A program made the translations under genes and the position numbers. Positions 25,342-35,196 of a stretch of DNA of 64,000 nucleotides are shown here, in pieces; the stretch's first letter is position 1, and every line of letters starts with the position of its first letter. Below the pieces are notes generated by a model. That model saw nothing but the letters and a program-made list of their open reading frames with translations, did not search any database and was not told the origin of the DNA. This stretch comes from Aphelenchoides besseyi (taxonomy: Eukaryota > Nematoda > Chromadorea > Rhabditida > Aphelenchoididae): positions 7,006,001-7,070,000 of the forward strand of contig JAMPIQ010000001.1 in assembly GCA_024699855.1 (NCBI GenBank). Reading direction: 5' to 3'.

Positions 25342-26959
25342 TTACAGCTCGTAATTGCCGTCAATTGTCGCGCCATCGGGAATTGTCCCGCTGCCTGAGA
25401 TGTGCACTCGTCCGCGTAGTTTAACGTCTTTGCCAAACTTTACATCTCCACTCACAACCAACGACTCCAAATCGATCATATCGGGAATGTGCGGAAAGCG
25501 GTCTAAGAATTCGGCTACAGCCTCGTAGTGAGTGGAAAGTTGAACGATTGGCGCCCGAGGTATTTGACGTTTTGGATTCAGTCGAAGAACTCCGTTTGTT
25601 TCGTCGACAATCAAACTGTTGCCCATTACAACGAGCATATCTTGAGTCTTTTTTACGGGTAAAAATCGAGAACGGGGAACCGAAACGACGCGAACTCGTT
25701 CGAAATTGCGAATTGCTCCACCAATTGCACTCTCTAATTGAATCACCGATTCTCCAGTTTTCAGCTTCTGAGCAACTTGTAAGCGAGTTTGTTTACTCTA
25801 CCAACCTTCTTATTGGGTAGAACTTCCAATTTCATTGTATTCGATTTCCTTTTCACAGCTTTCAAATCAACCCAAATGTTGTTTGTGTTGAAGGTCCTAA
25901 AAATGATGTTATTTATCTCAATGGTTGTTTTTACTTGAATGTTTTCAACGAACAAAACTCATCAACTTTGTCTTCGGGTACATGAGGCAGTTCCAAATGT
26001 TTGACTGCACCTTCGTATTCGATCAGAGTTCCGCCCTAAAGTCCACGAATAGATATTGGAAACTAGTCGCCCACTTTGATGTCTTGTTGTGTTTTTTCGG
26101 TGATTTCCATCACATAATCAACGTCTTCCCGACAAATAACACTCGCAATCCGAACATCAACTGCAGCGGCCGTATTGTCAACATTCGAAACAAAAATTAC
26201 GTTTTTTCCCTCTTCAATTAGTTTATCCAACAAGCCGCAGGCGTCCAACGAAGCAAAAATGTTGCCATGACCTAACGAGAGATGGTTTTGAGCGAAAGAT
26301 CACTCACCTGGAGGGTACCATCCATCATCCAGTCGATTTTCTGGGCCATTTGGTACGGGCATTAACGTCGATTCGAAGATTCGTGGGCATTTAGATTGAA
26401 CGAATTGAAAGACTTTGTTATCGTAACCTCGTTCTTTTAACCACTTGGCTGTTGTTTGTTCTGTTCGATACGAATCCATCAAATATAGTGGAACATCTGA
26501 TCGATAGCGTTTGTTCAACAACTAAAACGGTGCTTGAAAACAAATCATCTGAAGGCAAGTACCTCATTTTGTTCAATTGCAAAATCCAAAAACGTCTTCC
26601 CATCACGAATTGGAATCAACGATTTTGGACCCGCACATCCCATCGTCGTTCCCAAACCGCCATTCAATTTTATCACGACCACATGTGACAGAATCTTTCG
26701 CGCCTCTTCATCGCTGAACTTCGGCAAATGCTCGTATTCTTCCAACAGTCTTTCCGCATCGAACTTCTTCATTTTTGACCAATTGATTGTCGGTGGAACG
26801 GAAACAAATTGAGTGAAATAACGTCGAAAGACATTCAAATCAAACTCTTCACGCTGAAACTATCAAAGTTAAGGAGAAAAATTGAAGGCAAACCTCGGAT
26901 CCATTGGTTAGTTTTCTCAAATGTTCATCCAATTCTCCACATTTTTCAGAAAGACTCAT
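25342..26959 (-). CDS. UGP2: UTP-glucose-1-phosphate uridylyltransferase (UDP-glucose pyrophosphorylase)
   Basis: Cytosolic enzyme making UDP-glucose from UTP and glucose-1-phosphate for glycogen and glycoconjugate synthesis. Seven exons join in phase: 26959-26894, 26853-26563, 26521-26308, 26271-26075, 26035-25935, 25896-25806 and 25767-25342, giving 461 residues. The nucleotide-binding loop KLNGGLGTTMGCAGPKSLI lies near residue 80. FVSNVDNTAAAVD and KGGTLIEYEG follow, then the sugar-binding segment FNTNNIWVDLKAVK. The C-terminal beta-helix (SGDVKFGKDVKLRGRVHI), which mediates octamer formation in animals, is intact. Introns of 41-47 nt are typical of this genome. Identity is secure from end-to-end similarity to animal UGP2. 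Confidence 0.95.
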
Positions 26960-27216
26960 TTCCACTGTCACAAACTATTTCCAACACAAAACAATACTTT
27001 TACCTGCACAAGTGGTTTCTTTCGTTCGCTCGCCGTTCGATCATAAGAGTTGGCAGTACTGGTCAAGGACGCAGACGTCTAATCAAAACAAACTCCAAGG
27101 GTAACACTGATCTGCAATCGCATCTTTCAGCTGCGCCAATCAACATTCTAAGTGCACAAAATAAAACTTGGCAACAAAAATGCACAACTTCGTTTATTTC
27201 GTAGCATAACAACGAA

Positions 27217-27664
27217 TCAAGAATTCCACTTCTCAGTTCGCATTTTATCACATTGACATTTGATGTTCTTCACTTGGGTGATTTTACAGGAACTTTTGTC
27301 AAAAGTCCCACGAATTACACGTCCAAATTCTTCCTTGTTCTCTGCATGACGATGAATTCCTTCGACATCTGAGAAAAATAGTAAACAGGAAACGAGTAGG
27401 AACAAGTACCTTGGACTATCGCATTCACGTTCATTTCGTCGAAGATCGAACCACTTCCTTGTTTTATAAACTTGCGACAAGACGACGAATAGAACTCCAA
27501 GCACGCGGCATTGAAGAACACTGAGAGGCGTTTCGTTGTCAACGGTCCTTTCATTTTGCGATGATTCTTGTGTGAATCTTCATCACTCTAAACTTGAATG
27601 CTTAAAATTGAATTAAACAACATACCATGGAGTCGAGAACAGAACTCAACGTCTTATTGTCCAT
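27217..27664 (-). CDS. Hypothetical 122-residue protein
   Basis: Three exons with good splice sites and consistent phase (27664-27626, 27587-27410, 27368-27217) encode a hydrophilic protein starting MDNKTLSSVLDSM. It has no signal peptide or membrane segment. The cysteines include a pair near the C-terminus (KCQCDK). I do not recognise a family. The splice structure and codon content make it a likely real gene, transcribed in the same direction as the upstream neighbour UGP2 but about 260 bp from it. Confidence 0.6.
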
Positions 27665-28220
27665 TGCAAAGAACGTGTCGTCAAACTATTGAACTAACCG
27701 GTAAAGTGAAGGACAATTTGAATATAAAACTGGTCATATTGTGAGTGACTAACAATCTTATTCAAATTTATAAACATCAAAAGGCTACAGATTTCTACCG
27801 ATGGCAAAAGCTCGACGTTCAATCGTAAATTGCTTACGACAATGGATAAGAAGGTTTGTCCGTAGTGTCAAACATTGATCTTCAATTCTTTACTCGAAAG
27901 TAAACGTGTCAAAACGATCAAATTTTGTATGTTAACATTATTTGCTAGTCGTACAACAATCTACGTGCTTGTCTGAAGAACAATGCTGGTGAGCGAGCAT
28001 CTGCTGTTTGATTGAAAGTCAGACGTTCAACTGATCTGCCAACAGCTGTTTAATGGTGCGGAACATGGACGTCAGAATTTGTTATTCTGATTATCAATAG
28101 AACGTCCGAGTTCTAGACATAACAACCACTTATTTTACATTAGAATTGCTATCTCAAAATATCATAACGTTTCTATCAATCAATCTACTTTTTATTTTCC
28201 ATCTGTGCGCATCTTTGCAG
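27665..28220. other. Intergenic region and unresolved 5' end of the adenylate kinase gene
   Basis: A small ATG-started exon at 27801-27853 (MAKARRSIVNCLRQW, donor GTTTGT) could be the first exon of the next gene, but its phase does not fit the exon at 28221. Nothing else is visible. Confidence 0.35.
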
Positions 28221-29226
28221 TTGAATTCAACGGCCCGTTCGCCACTTGTCTCTCAGCTTCCGACTTCAAGCATAGATCCGGATCAACTTTTGGCCACCGC
28301 ACGTACTCTGAATTTGAGCACGACTGAGAACGAAGAAGCACTTAAAGCTGCAAATCAATCCAAAATTTTTGGATTTAAACCACTCATTGTTCCAAACAAA
28401 CTAGCTGATTCATCTCCTCAACTAAATACGATGGTTAGTTCATAACAAATCTAATCTCTGATTTCTTCTACTTGTAGGCCCCGATTGCACGTAAACAAAT
28501 CGATTTGACTCCGTTGGAGGAAGCTAATATTCCGGTGTTCTTTATCGTCGGTGGTCCTGGATCGGGTAAGGGAACGCAATGTGAACGAATTGTTGCCAAA
28601 TTCCATTTGACTCATTTGAGCTCCGGTGATTTGCTCCGCGAAGAAGTCAAATCCGGGTCGGAACGTGGGTCTCAACTAACCAAAATAATGGAAGCTGGTG
28701 AATTAGTCCCATTGGTATGTTTTTCGGGATTTCGATTACAAACCGCCAAGTTCAGGAGATTGTTTTGGATCTGATCAAAGAAGCGATTTTGAAAGCAGTA
28801 AAAAGTGGGAGTCGTGGGTTTCTAATCGACGGATATCCGCGTGAAGTGAAACAGGGAAATCAGTTTGAAGAAGAGGTGAATAATCCTTTTATATTGTTTC
28901 CAATGAAAGTTCAGATCCAACCGTGCAAGTTGGTCATTTTCTTTGATGTAAGCGAAGAAACGCTCGTGAATCGTTGCTTACAACGGGGGCTCACAAGTGG
29001 CCGCGTAGATGATAATGTGGAAACGATCAAAAAACGTCTACAAACGTTCAATACTGCAACTCAACCTGTGGTTGATCACTATATTCAAAAACAAAAGTTG
29101 GTTAGAGTAAGTGGATAATCAACGAGAACCAACAGTAAGCCACGTATTTAGATTAAAGGCGAGGGATCGGTGGATGAGATTTTTGTCGAAGTTTCCGATC
29201 ACTTACAAAAACATTTACAATTATAA
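28221..29226 (+). CDS. AK1: Adenylate kinase, AK1-type short form (5' end unresolved)
   Basis: Catalyses ATP + AMP to 2 ADP and so balances cellular adenylates. Exons 28221-28433, 28478-28714, 28756-28875, 28915-29106 and 29152-29226 join in phase 0 throughout, giving 278 residues after the acceptor at 28220. The P-loop is [10 protein letters not shown]. The NMP-binding part has [11 protein letters not shown], the core has [10 protein letters not shown], and the lid is the short cytosolic type ([11 protein letters not shown], no long LID insert). About 75 residues precede the kinase fold; I cannot find their start codon, so the N-terminal exon is missing from this model. UMP/CMP kinase is the nearest alternative; the spacing favours AK1. 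Confidence 0.88.
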
Positions 29227-29439
29227 ATGCGTGTACTTTACCGCGATATGTTTAAAGGTCAATGAATAAATCTAAGCAATCAGTCGAATGTGGTTATCTC
29301 GGATTATTGTGAGAAAATTGAAGCGCCAAATAACACAACAAAAGCAACTAATTGATATTATAATAAGGTTACTTATTGATGTCATATATTCGGATTGTTT
29401 TTATTGAGATCAACATTCCAAGTTTCCAAATGATAAGCA

Positions 29440-30700
29440 ATGAAAGTCATAAACCTGTCCGTTTACAACTCCATCTCTGCACTCATCTTCTTTGTTCTCA
29501 ACGTTTTATTCATCAAAGTGGAAATGGGACCCAAGGGTAATTTGCTTTCAATTGTTTTTATGCACGTCGTTCAGACAAATCCACAGGTGAGAAAGAAATT
29601 TGGACGATTATCAGTTGGATACTTTGGTCGCTGTACGTTTTCATTTACATCGTAGTAGTTGGATTGAAGTTTCTTTTCCTTCTGATCATGACAATTTGTA
29701 TCGATGGATGTCTTTGGCTGCTGACAACTGATATGCAATCTAAGATTGATCTTAGAGGTAAAAGAGCGTTGATTTGCGGTGTGGAAGGCAAATTCGGACG
29801 TCAAATGGCTGAAAAGGTCAGTTGATAGCAATTTTGTTTACGAGTATTTCAGTTGGCTCGTTCCGGAGTTACACTTATTCTGTGGGATTCTGATCAGCAG
29901 TTAGTCGAAGAAGCAATTGAGTTTTTGCAGCAAAGAGGAGTGAATCGTGTTCGCGGCGAAAATGTTCAATTTTGGTCGGAGACGGAATTGAAGCAAAAAG
30001 CGTTGGAAACAGCCAACGATTATGGTCGAGTGGATTTTCTGATCTTCAACTTTCTAGATGATTTCATTCAATCAGATGGGTTTCTTGCAAACAAACGACA
30101 CTTCGAACTCATTAAACGATGTTCTTTAACGGCCGACAGCATTGTGAATGTAAGAATGAAAGATATAGATTTAACCTAATTCATGCAGGTCACTCGAGCA
30201 CTTTTACCATTTATGTTAAAAGAGGAATCTGGACATATCTTGGCAATAACCTCAATTGCTGGGCTATTCGGCAGTGCAACTCAACCTCGATATTCTGCTT
30301 TGGCTCATTCGATTGTCGGAGTCATGAAATCGTTGGAATTTGAGTTGGAAAGCAGCGGAGCACAAGTAAAAAGCAGTTTAATTTGTTCATCTTTTCTTAA
30401 AAATGACGATTCAATTGACGAGTGAGTTTAGTAATCTGCACCAACTACAAACTAATCGTCAGCTCTTGGATGTTCCCTTTACTCAGCGTAAATTACGTGA
30501 CCAAACATCTTGTTGAAACGTTAGAATTGAATCAAACCTTCAAGATTATTCCTTTGAGTGCTCATTTCGCTTATTTTGCTTCAAATTTATTGCCAAATCG
30601 ATTAGCTCAAATGTTTTTCGTTGCCTTTAATCGCACGCACCAATTGAGAACCATTGATCTTTCCGAACCATCAATTGAACGAAAAGTATCTTATGACTAA
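29440..30700 (+). CDS. Short-chain dehydrogenase-like membrane protein with a degenerate active site
   Basis: Exons 29440-29536, 29575-29816, 29853-30149, 30189-30421 and 30463-30700 join in phase to 368 residues. Hydrophobic segments near the N-terminus (ISWILWSLYVFIYIVVV and following) suggest membrane anchoring, as in retinol and 17-beta-hydroxysteroid dehydrogenases. The cofactor loop is CGVEGKFGRQMAEK, a weak TGxxxGxG. The catalytic Ser is present (ITSIAG) and so is the Tyr (RYSALAH), but the Lys four residues after the Tyr is Ala. The Asn-Ala-Gly motif is also missing (NFLDD). The fold is clearly SDR; a normal dehydrogenase activity is unlikely unless another residue compensates. Confidence 0.8.
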
Positions 30701-31034
30701 TAAACTTGCCGATCAATTGTCTAGGATTTTTGTAATACATCTATATCCTACTATTTTACCCGTTTCAAATGCAATTTCTCTTTTCAACGCCGCTCAGATC
30801 GATCTGATACGCAGAAACCGAGCGTTCAAGTCCATTCTTAATGTACAGTTGTCTTTTCACTTGACTCCACTTTTCTGTTCCAAACATATCGTTTTGACAT
30901 AAACTTTTCAATCAATTATATCAAGCAACAAACACAATCAAGTTCACATTCACAGTTAGGTCCCGCTAATCAATCGGCTACGGACAAGATGAAATGTAAA
31001 TTCAGCACCCGCATAAGTTTCCGGATTGTTTGGC
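30701..31034. other. Intergenic region between convergent genes
   Basis: AT-rich spacer between the stop of the SDR-like gene and the 3' end of the decayed ABCE1 copy. No coding or RNA signal seen. Confidence 0.5.
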
Positions 31035-31830
31035 TTAGGCAGTATCCAAAAAGAAGTAGTTTCCGGACCTCTTTTGCTCCGTGTCTTTCACTGAATCCAA
31101 CTTGTTGATACGTGGTCGATGGCTTTCGTCGTCGCGTCGGAAAGAAATGTTCAAGATCTCCAAGAATCGATTCATTCCATCCAACAGAGACTGAGGTCTG
31201 AAACACTCATCAGACTCCAATCAACGAGTCCTAACTCACTCAATAGCAAGATCGTGCTCAACAACCATCACGTAGCTGAACATCACAATCAACTAATCAC
31301 AAAAACAACCAACTCACTTGCTCGATGTACTACACTCCCGAATAGCCTTCGCGGCTTCTAAACGCTGTCGAACATCCAAATAAGAAGAAGGCTGGTCGAA
31401 TAGATAGACATCAGCCTTGATACAATGCACGTTGCAATGCCAAAACGCTGCAATTCGCCGCCGGAAAGTTGATCTGGTTGACGGTCGAGTAAATGACGAA
31501 GTTCTAGAAAGTCAGATATACAACCAATCACATGTTTCGACTTACCGAGCTGATTTATAATTTTTTCCAAGTTGTCACGAGCCGAGACCTTGTTCAGACA
31601 ATCACTGACGGTCATTTCCTTTCCCTTGAACAATCTGGAACACCGATTAGTTGAAGTGAGAAGTCGAAATTACTTCGGTAAACTGTCCACATATTGCAGT
31701 TTCATCATCGCTCAAACTTGTCCTCCAAAACTTTCATGAAGTAGTTCTGAAGTTCTGAGCCGCGGAAGTAATTCAAAACTCCTGTCCATTCAACGGTCTT
31801 CAGCAAAACCGTTTTTTCGCGAGTTGTTGA
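31035..31830 (-). pseudogene. Decayed copy of ABCE1 (RNase L inhibitor / ribosome recycling ATPase)
   Basis: Pieces of ABCE1 are in order on the minus strand. They are WTGVLNYFRGSELQNYF (NBD1), [20 protein letters not shown] (ABC signature), [14 protein letters not shown] (Walker B), VMVVEHDLAI, and the extreme C-terminus ([18 protein letters not shown] to NYFFLDTA). Missing are the N-terminal Fe-S cluster domain, the first P-loop, and essentially all of NBD2: the text jumps from the NBD1 H-loop to the tail after NBD2. Two single-base losses break the frame (before LQYVDS and after FGIA). Intron positions with GT-AG sites remain, so it is not a processed retrocopy. ABCE1 is essential, so an intact copy must lie elsewhere. 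Confidence 0.8.
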
Positions 31831-31912
31831 ACGATCTTTTCCCGCGCAATTCTGCATTTTGCGTGATGTTCGATCAGAACGATCGGTGCCATTTTTTGCA
31901 TTTCGGTGCAAA

Positions 31913-33692
31913 ATGGCCGATCGACGGTTAAAATTGTTCGACTGGCAAGTCAAAAAAGTAAGTTTGAAAGAAGGTTTTAGATAGTAATTCATTTTTTAGA
32001 AACAAGCAGCAATAAAGAACGAAAAAACCGACCTTGCCATTTATCGAGATGATTGCGCGGGGCCATCAAAAACAACAACAACAGCTGAACAACAACCAGA
32101 AATGGTGAATCTCGAGCATTTAAAAAAGTACTCAACAGTGGTAGCGGACACCACCTTTTACAAAGGTAATTTTGCGGTCAACATGACCATCAACATAATG
32201 TGCGATTTTAGATATCGAGCAGTTTCAACGACGGATGCAACAACCGATTCGTCTTTGATTCTTACAGCAGTGAAGCTTAATGCCTATAAGAACGCAGAAA
32301 TTGGGCGCAATTTTATATGCGGAACAAAGGATTTGTCGCGTCACAACGCGAACAAAACCATCGACTTTGCTTAAATTCTTGCGGATCCTAAGGTCCGTCT
32401 CCGAATTTCATCCAGTTTGGTTCCACGGCCTACGACCTTGTTCGTAGGTCTTTTTCCTTTTTTCGTATTGTTGTTTTAGACCGATTGGCCAAACTTGTTG
32501 TTTTCATATCTTTTTCTGAGCTCTTAAGGCTCCCTTTTGTTAGTTGACTTACAGTGACCCTTAAGGTCACATTGTTGTATCGAGATTGATCACGAGCACT
32601 CAATAAATGTTTTATTAACCCAAGTTTGAGGTTATTTAAAACACCAGTTGATTTTCGTTGGTAGTCCCACATCGAACGGTGGAGATTACTACAGGCTTAT
32701 GGAAAGACACGGGACGAAGTTCGGGCGTTGGCAATGGACAAGATGTTCGTGTTGTTTGGCAAAGAAATCCTTCAAATCATTCCCGGACGTGTTTCGACAG
32801 AAGTTGATGCTCGGTAAGTTCGATTTGACATCATTTTGATTGCCAAGTGCGTTTAGTTTGTCCTTCGACACCAAAGGCTCCGTCTCGAAAGCATTGGCGT
32901 TGATCAAATTGTACGAAGAAGAAAGTATCGATAAAGAGCGAATTCTGATCAAATTGGCTTCTACTTGGGAGGGAATTGAGGCTGCACGGTAAGACGAGAA
33001 TGAAATGCGAAAAACTGACTTACAAGTCTAGTGAACTCGAATCCAAACACGGAATCCACTGTAACATGACTTTGTTGTTCAACTACGAACAAGCGATTGC
33101 GTGTGCTCAAGCCAATGTCACGTTGATTTCGCCGTTTGTTGGACGTATTTTCGATTGGTACGTGCAAAGTACCGGAAAGAAGGAGTTCGCGCGCGACGAA
33201 GATCCCGGAGTAAAGGTCTTGTACAGTCGTTAAGCTCGTCATAATCAGACAACTTGCAGAGTGTAACGAAGATCTACACTTACTACAAGAAATTCGGTCA
33301 CAAAACTCAAGTGATGGCTGCTTCCTTCCGCAACACCGAAGAAATCAAGGGACTTGTTGGTTGCGATCTTTTGACTATCAGGTAAGATGGAAACTAGGAA
33401 ACTTACTAATCTCGTCTTTAGTCCCGCGTTGTTGAAGAAATTGGCAGAAGATAACGAAAAGTTGGAGCCGGTGCTCACCGTCGAAAAGGGTGAGAATTTG
33501 GAATCGTGATTAGTACTCTGATCTTGTGTTGTAGCCAAACAATCCGATTTGGAGGAAGTGAACGTGACCGAACAACTTTTCCGTTTTCAATTCAACGAAG
33601 ACGCGATGGCAACCGAAAAGTTGGCGGAGGGAATTCGCAAGTTCGCTGCTGATGCACGGCTTTTGGAAGAATTGATCGACAAAGAGCTTTGA
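31913..33692 (+). CDS. TALDO1: Transaldolase, with a damaged 5' part
   Basis: Pentose-phosphate enzyme moving a dihydroxyacetone unit between sugar phosphates. The 3' part is clean: exons 32695-32813, 32857-32988, 33032-33215, 33260-33381, 33422-33489 and 33535-33692 encode everything from [19 protein letters not shown] to the C-terminus. That includes the Schiff-base Lys in [12 protein letters not shown] and [11 protein letters not shown]. Upstream, exons 31913-31957 and 32000-32165 give an unusual N-terminal extension, then [11 protein letters not shown]. Exon 3 (from 32212) reads DIEQFQ, then needs one extra base to continue [15 protein letters not shown]. After NAYKN I find no canonical donor leading to 32695. 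The intervening 300 bases hold hairpins and an SL-like RNA. The gene may be broken, or the sequence imperfect. Confidence 0.82.
32382..32570 (+). repeat. Cluster of four short perfect hairpins
   Basis: Four small inverted repeats occur within 190 bp: CGGA/TCCG (32382-32397), CCTACGA/TCGTAGG (32429-32448), GAGC/GCTC (32518-32532) and GTGACC/GGTCAC (32554-32570). Three of them enclose a CTAAG or CTTAA core. They lie just upstream of the SL-like RNA within the transaldolase gene. I cannot tell whether they are remnants of structured RNA, a promoter element, or chance. Confidence 0.4.
32609..32692 (+). ncRNA. SL1-like spliced-leader RNA
   Basis: The sequence starts with a 22-nt leader (32609-32630), the same length as C. 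elegans SL1 and identical at 18 positions, including the 13-nt 3' end ACCCAAGTTTGAG. A GT donor follows immediately. The leader and following intron fold into the SL1-type stem-loop I (32609-32643), with stem GTTTTATTAACC, loop CAAGTTTGA and return arm GGTTATTTAAAAC, so the donor is paired as in known SL RNAs. An Sm-like ATTTTCG (32651-32657) comes next, then a terminal hairpin 32661-32692 with outer stem GTAGT/ACTAC and inner stem CCAC/GTGG. Helix II is weak and the Sm site is not perfect, so a pseudogene copy is possible. The 3' end is approximate. Confidence 0.72.
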
Positions 33693-34213
33693 GTCACTTA
33701 GCTTCGTTCGTAGTTAATTTCGCTTGTTAAATGACAAAATAAACGATCTTCGGAAACGGAACTTACGAGCGTTTGAGGAGTTGAGTGCTGGTGTACTGAA
33801 GCATAACAAAAGTATGGTAACTACAGAGAGATTATTTGAGACTTTTATGTTCACTGTCAAATGTTTAATAGTCTTTTTGATGCTTTCTGTGAGATAGTTC
33901 ATTCTGTGGACATTGGAGCACGAAGCAAAGCAGAGCTGAACATGACACTTCTGCTGAAGTGACAAGATTACTTTGAAATATTCACGTATTGCCCCAAAGT
34001 GCACGGAACGCCCGTGGATTATGCGGACGGCGAAGCCAAAAGCCGCAGCGGTAGGCCGTTGCTCGGTTTCTGAGCAGAATGTGTAGGCCAAGAGTTTTTG
34101 TCGTCTTAAACTTTTAACAACCTGAGATTTTTGTTCATTCAGGCGTTTCGATTTTGAATTTCATAAAGCGAATATTTCCGTTTCCTGTTTTGATTTCCAA
34201 TTCTTTTTAGACT
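33693..34213. other. Intergenic region; no gene recognised
   Basis: A minus frame (34091-33714) has no domain. The stretch ends with TTCTTTTTAG three bases before the ATG at 34214, a likely trans-splice acceptor. Confidence 0.5.
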
Positions 34214-34873
34214 ATGGAATGCAAATTGGGTTTGATCGAAGGAGCTGACGGATCGTGCGAATTGAAACGCGGCGAATCCAGAGCCGTTGCCATTCTCCAG
34301 GGTCCAACACAAATTGGAAATGAGCACGAAAAAATCTACAGACACGTTGGATTCGTCAATTTTCACGCTACAAACTTTCACTTTGATGATCCTCGACCTG
34401 GCAATTCGCTGCTCTACGATCTTCTCGAGCAGTGCATCGACCGAGCCGCCTATCCACGAATCGAGTTTGTGATCCACGTCAACCGAGAGTCTGTTCACAA
34501 TCACGGTGTCGATGTTCTATCGTTTAACGCGGCCAACCTCTGTCTTTTGGACGCGGCAATTCGCATGAATTTCTATTTCGTGGCTATTCTGGTTGCAATG
34601 CTCGAAGACAAGAAAACTGGGAATTTCGATTTGGAAGTGGACCCCGAACCGGAACGTTTAGTTCATGCCAAATCGACTTTTTTGTTTGTTTTTCGTCCGA
34701 GTTCCGCTGAAAGTTTGTTAGTGGGTTCCTGCAGTCACGGTCGTTTTACGTTAAACGAATCGGAAGAAGCCCTCGAGTTAGCACGTGGTCGTTGTTTGAA
34801 TGCCGTTGATTTTGTTCGCTATCGAATCCGTCAGAAGTTACAGTACGGCATCGAGCTGAAGTCGGAGGTTTAG
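34214..34873 (+). CDS. EXOSC5: RNA exosome core subunit RRP46/EXOSC5-like
   Basis: A single-exon gene of 219 residues with an RNase PH fold. The start matches the family pattern (LIEGADGSCELKRGESRAVAILQGP). The middle (YPRIEFVIHVNRESVHNHGVD) and LDAAIRMNFYF match the region where EXOSC5 has SITVVLQVVSDAGSLLA. Animal exosome ring subunits are catalytically dead and hold RNA substrates for the attached nucleases in 3'-5' decay and processing. Length fits EXOSC5 (about 235 in human). MTR3 and RRP41 are alternatives, but the short N-terminus and lack of an RPDGR motif favour RRP46. Confidence 0.75.
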   Translation: MECKLGLIEGADGSCELKRGESRAVAILQGPTQIGNEHEKIYRHVGFVNFHATNFHFDDPRPGNSLLYDLLEQCIDRAAYPRIEFVIHVNRESVHNHGVDVLSFNAANLCLLDAAIRMNFYFVAILVAMLEDKKTGNFDLEVDPEPERLVHAKSTFLFVFRPSSAESLLVGSCSHGRFTLNESEEALELARGRCLNAVDFVRYRIRQKLQYGIELKSEV

Positions 34874-35196
34874 AGGCAATGATCTCATTGTTATGTTTAT
34901 TAAATTGTTCGTTGGTTTTCGATTAAATTAACGTAAATGTATCGTGTTGAAAATATTCAATCACACATTTTCGAAATGTTGGATTCCCATATCTTTTTGT
35001 ATCGAGTGAATTCAGCGATTTTACGTGACAAATTGCAGCCTACTTGTGGGCGTTCACTATTCGTCTTGAACATTTCTTTTGAGCTCAACGTATCTCGTGC
35101 TGTTTGCAATCACGCGGTTTCGTTTGGTTCAATCTCTTTAAGCTTTTAGTTTATGATCAACATCGACTTTGATTGACTTTGGTTTTGTTTGATGCA
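34874..35196. other. Intergenic region
   Basis: AT-rich spacer with polyadenylation-like AATTAAA strings and no coding signal I can support. Confidence 0.5.
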
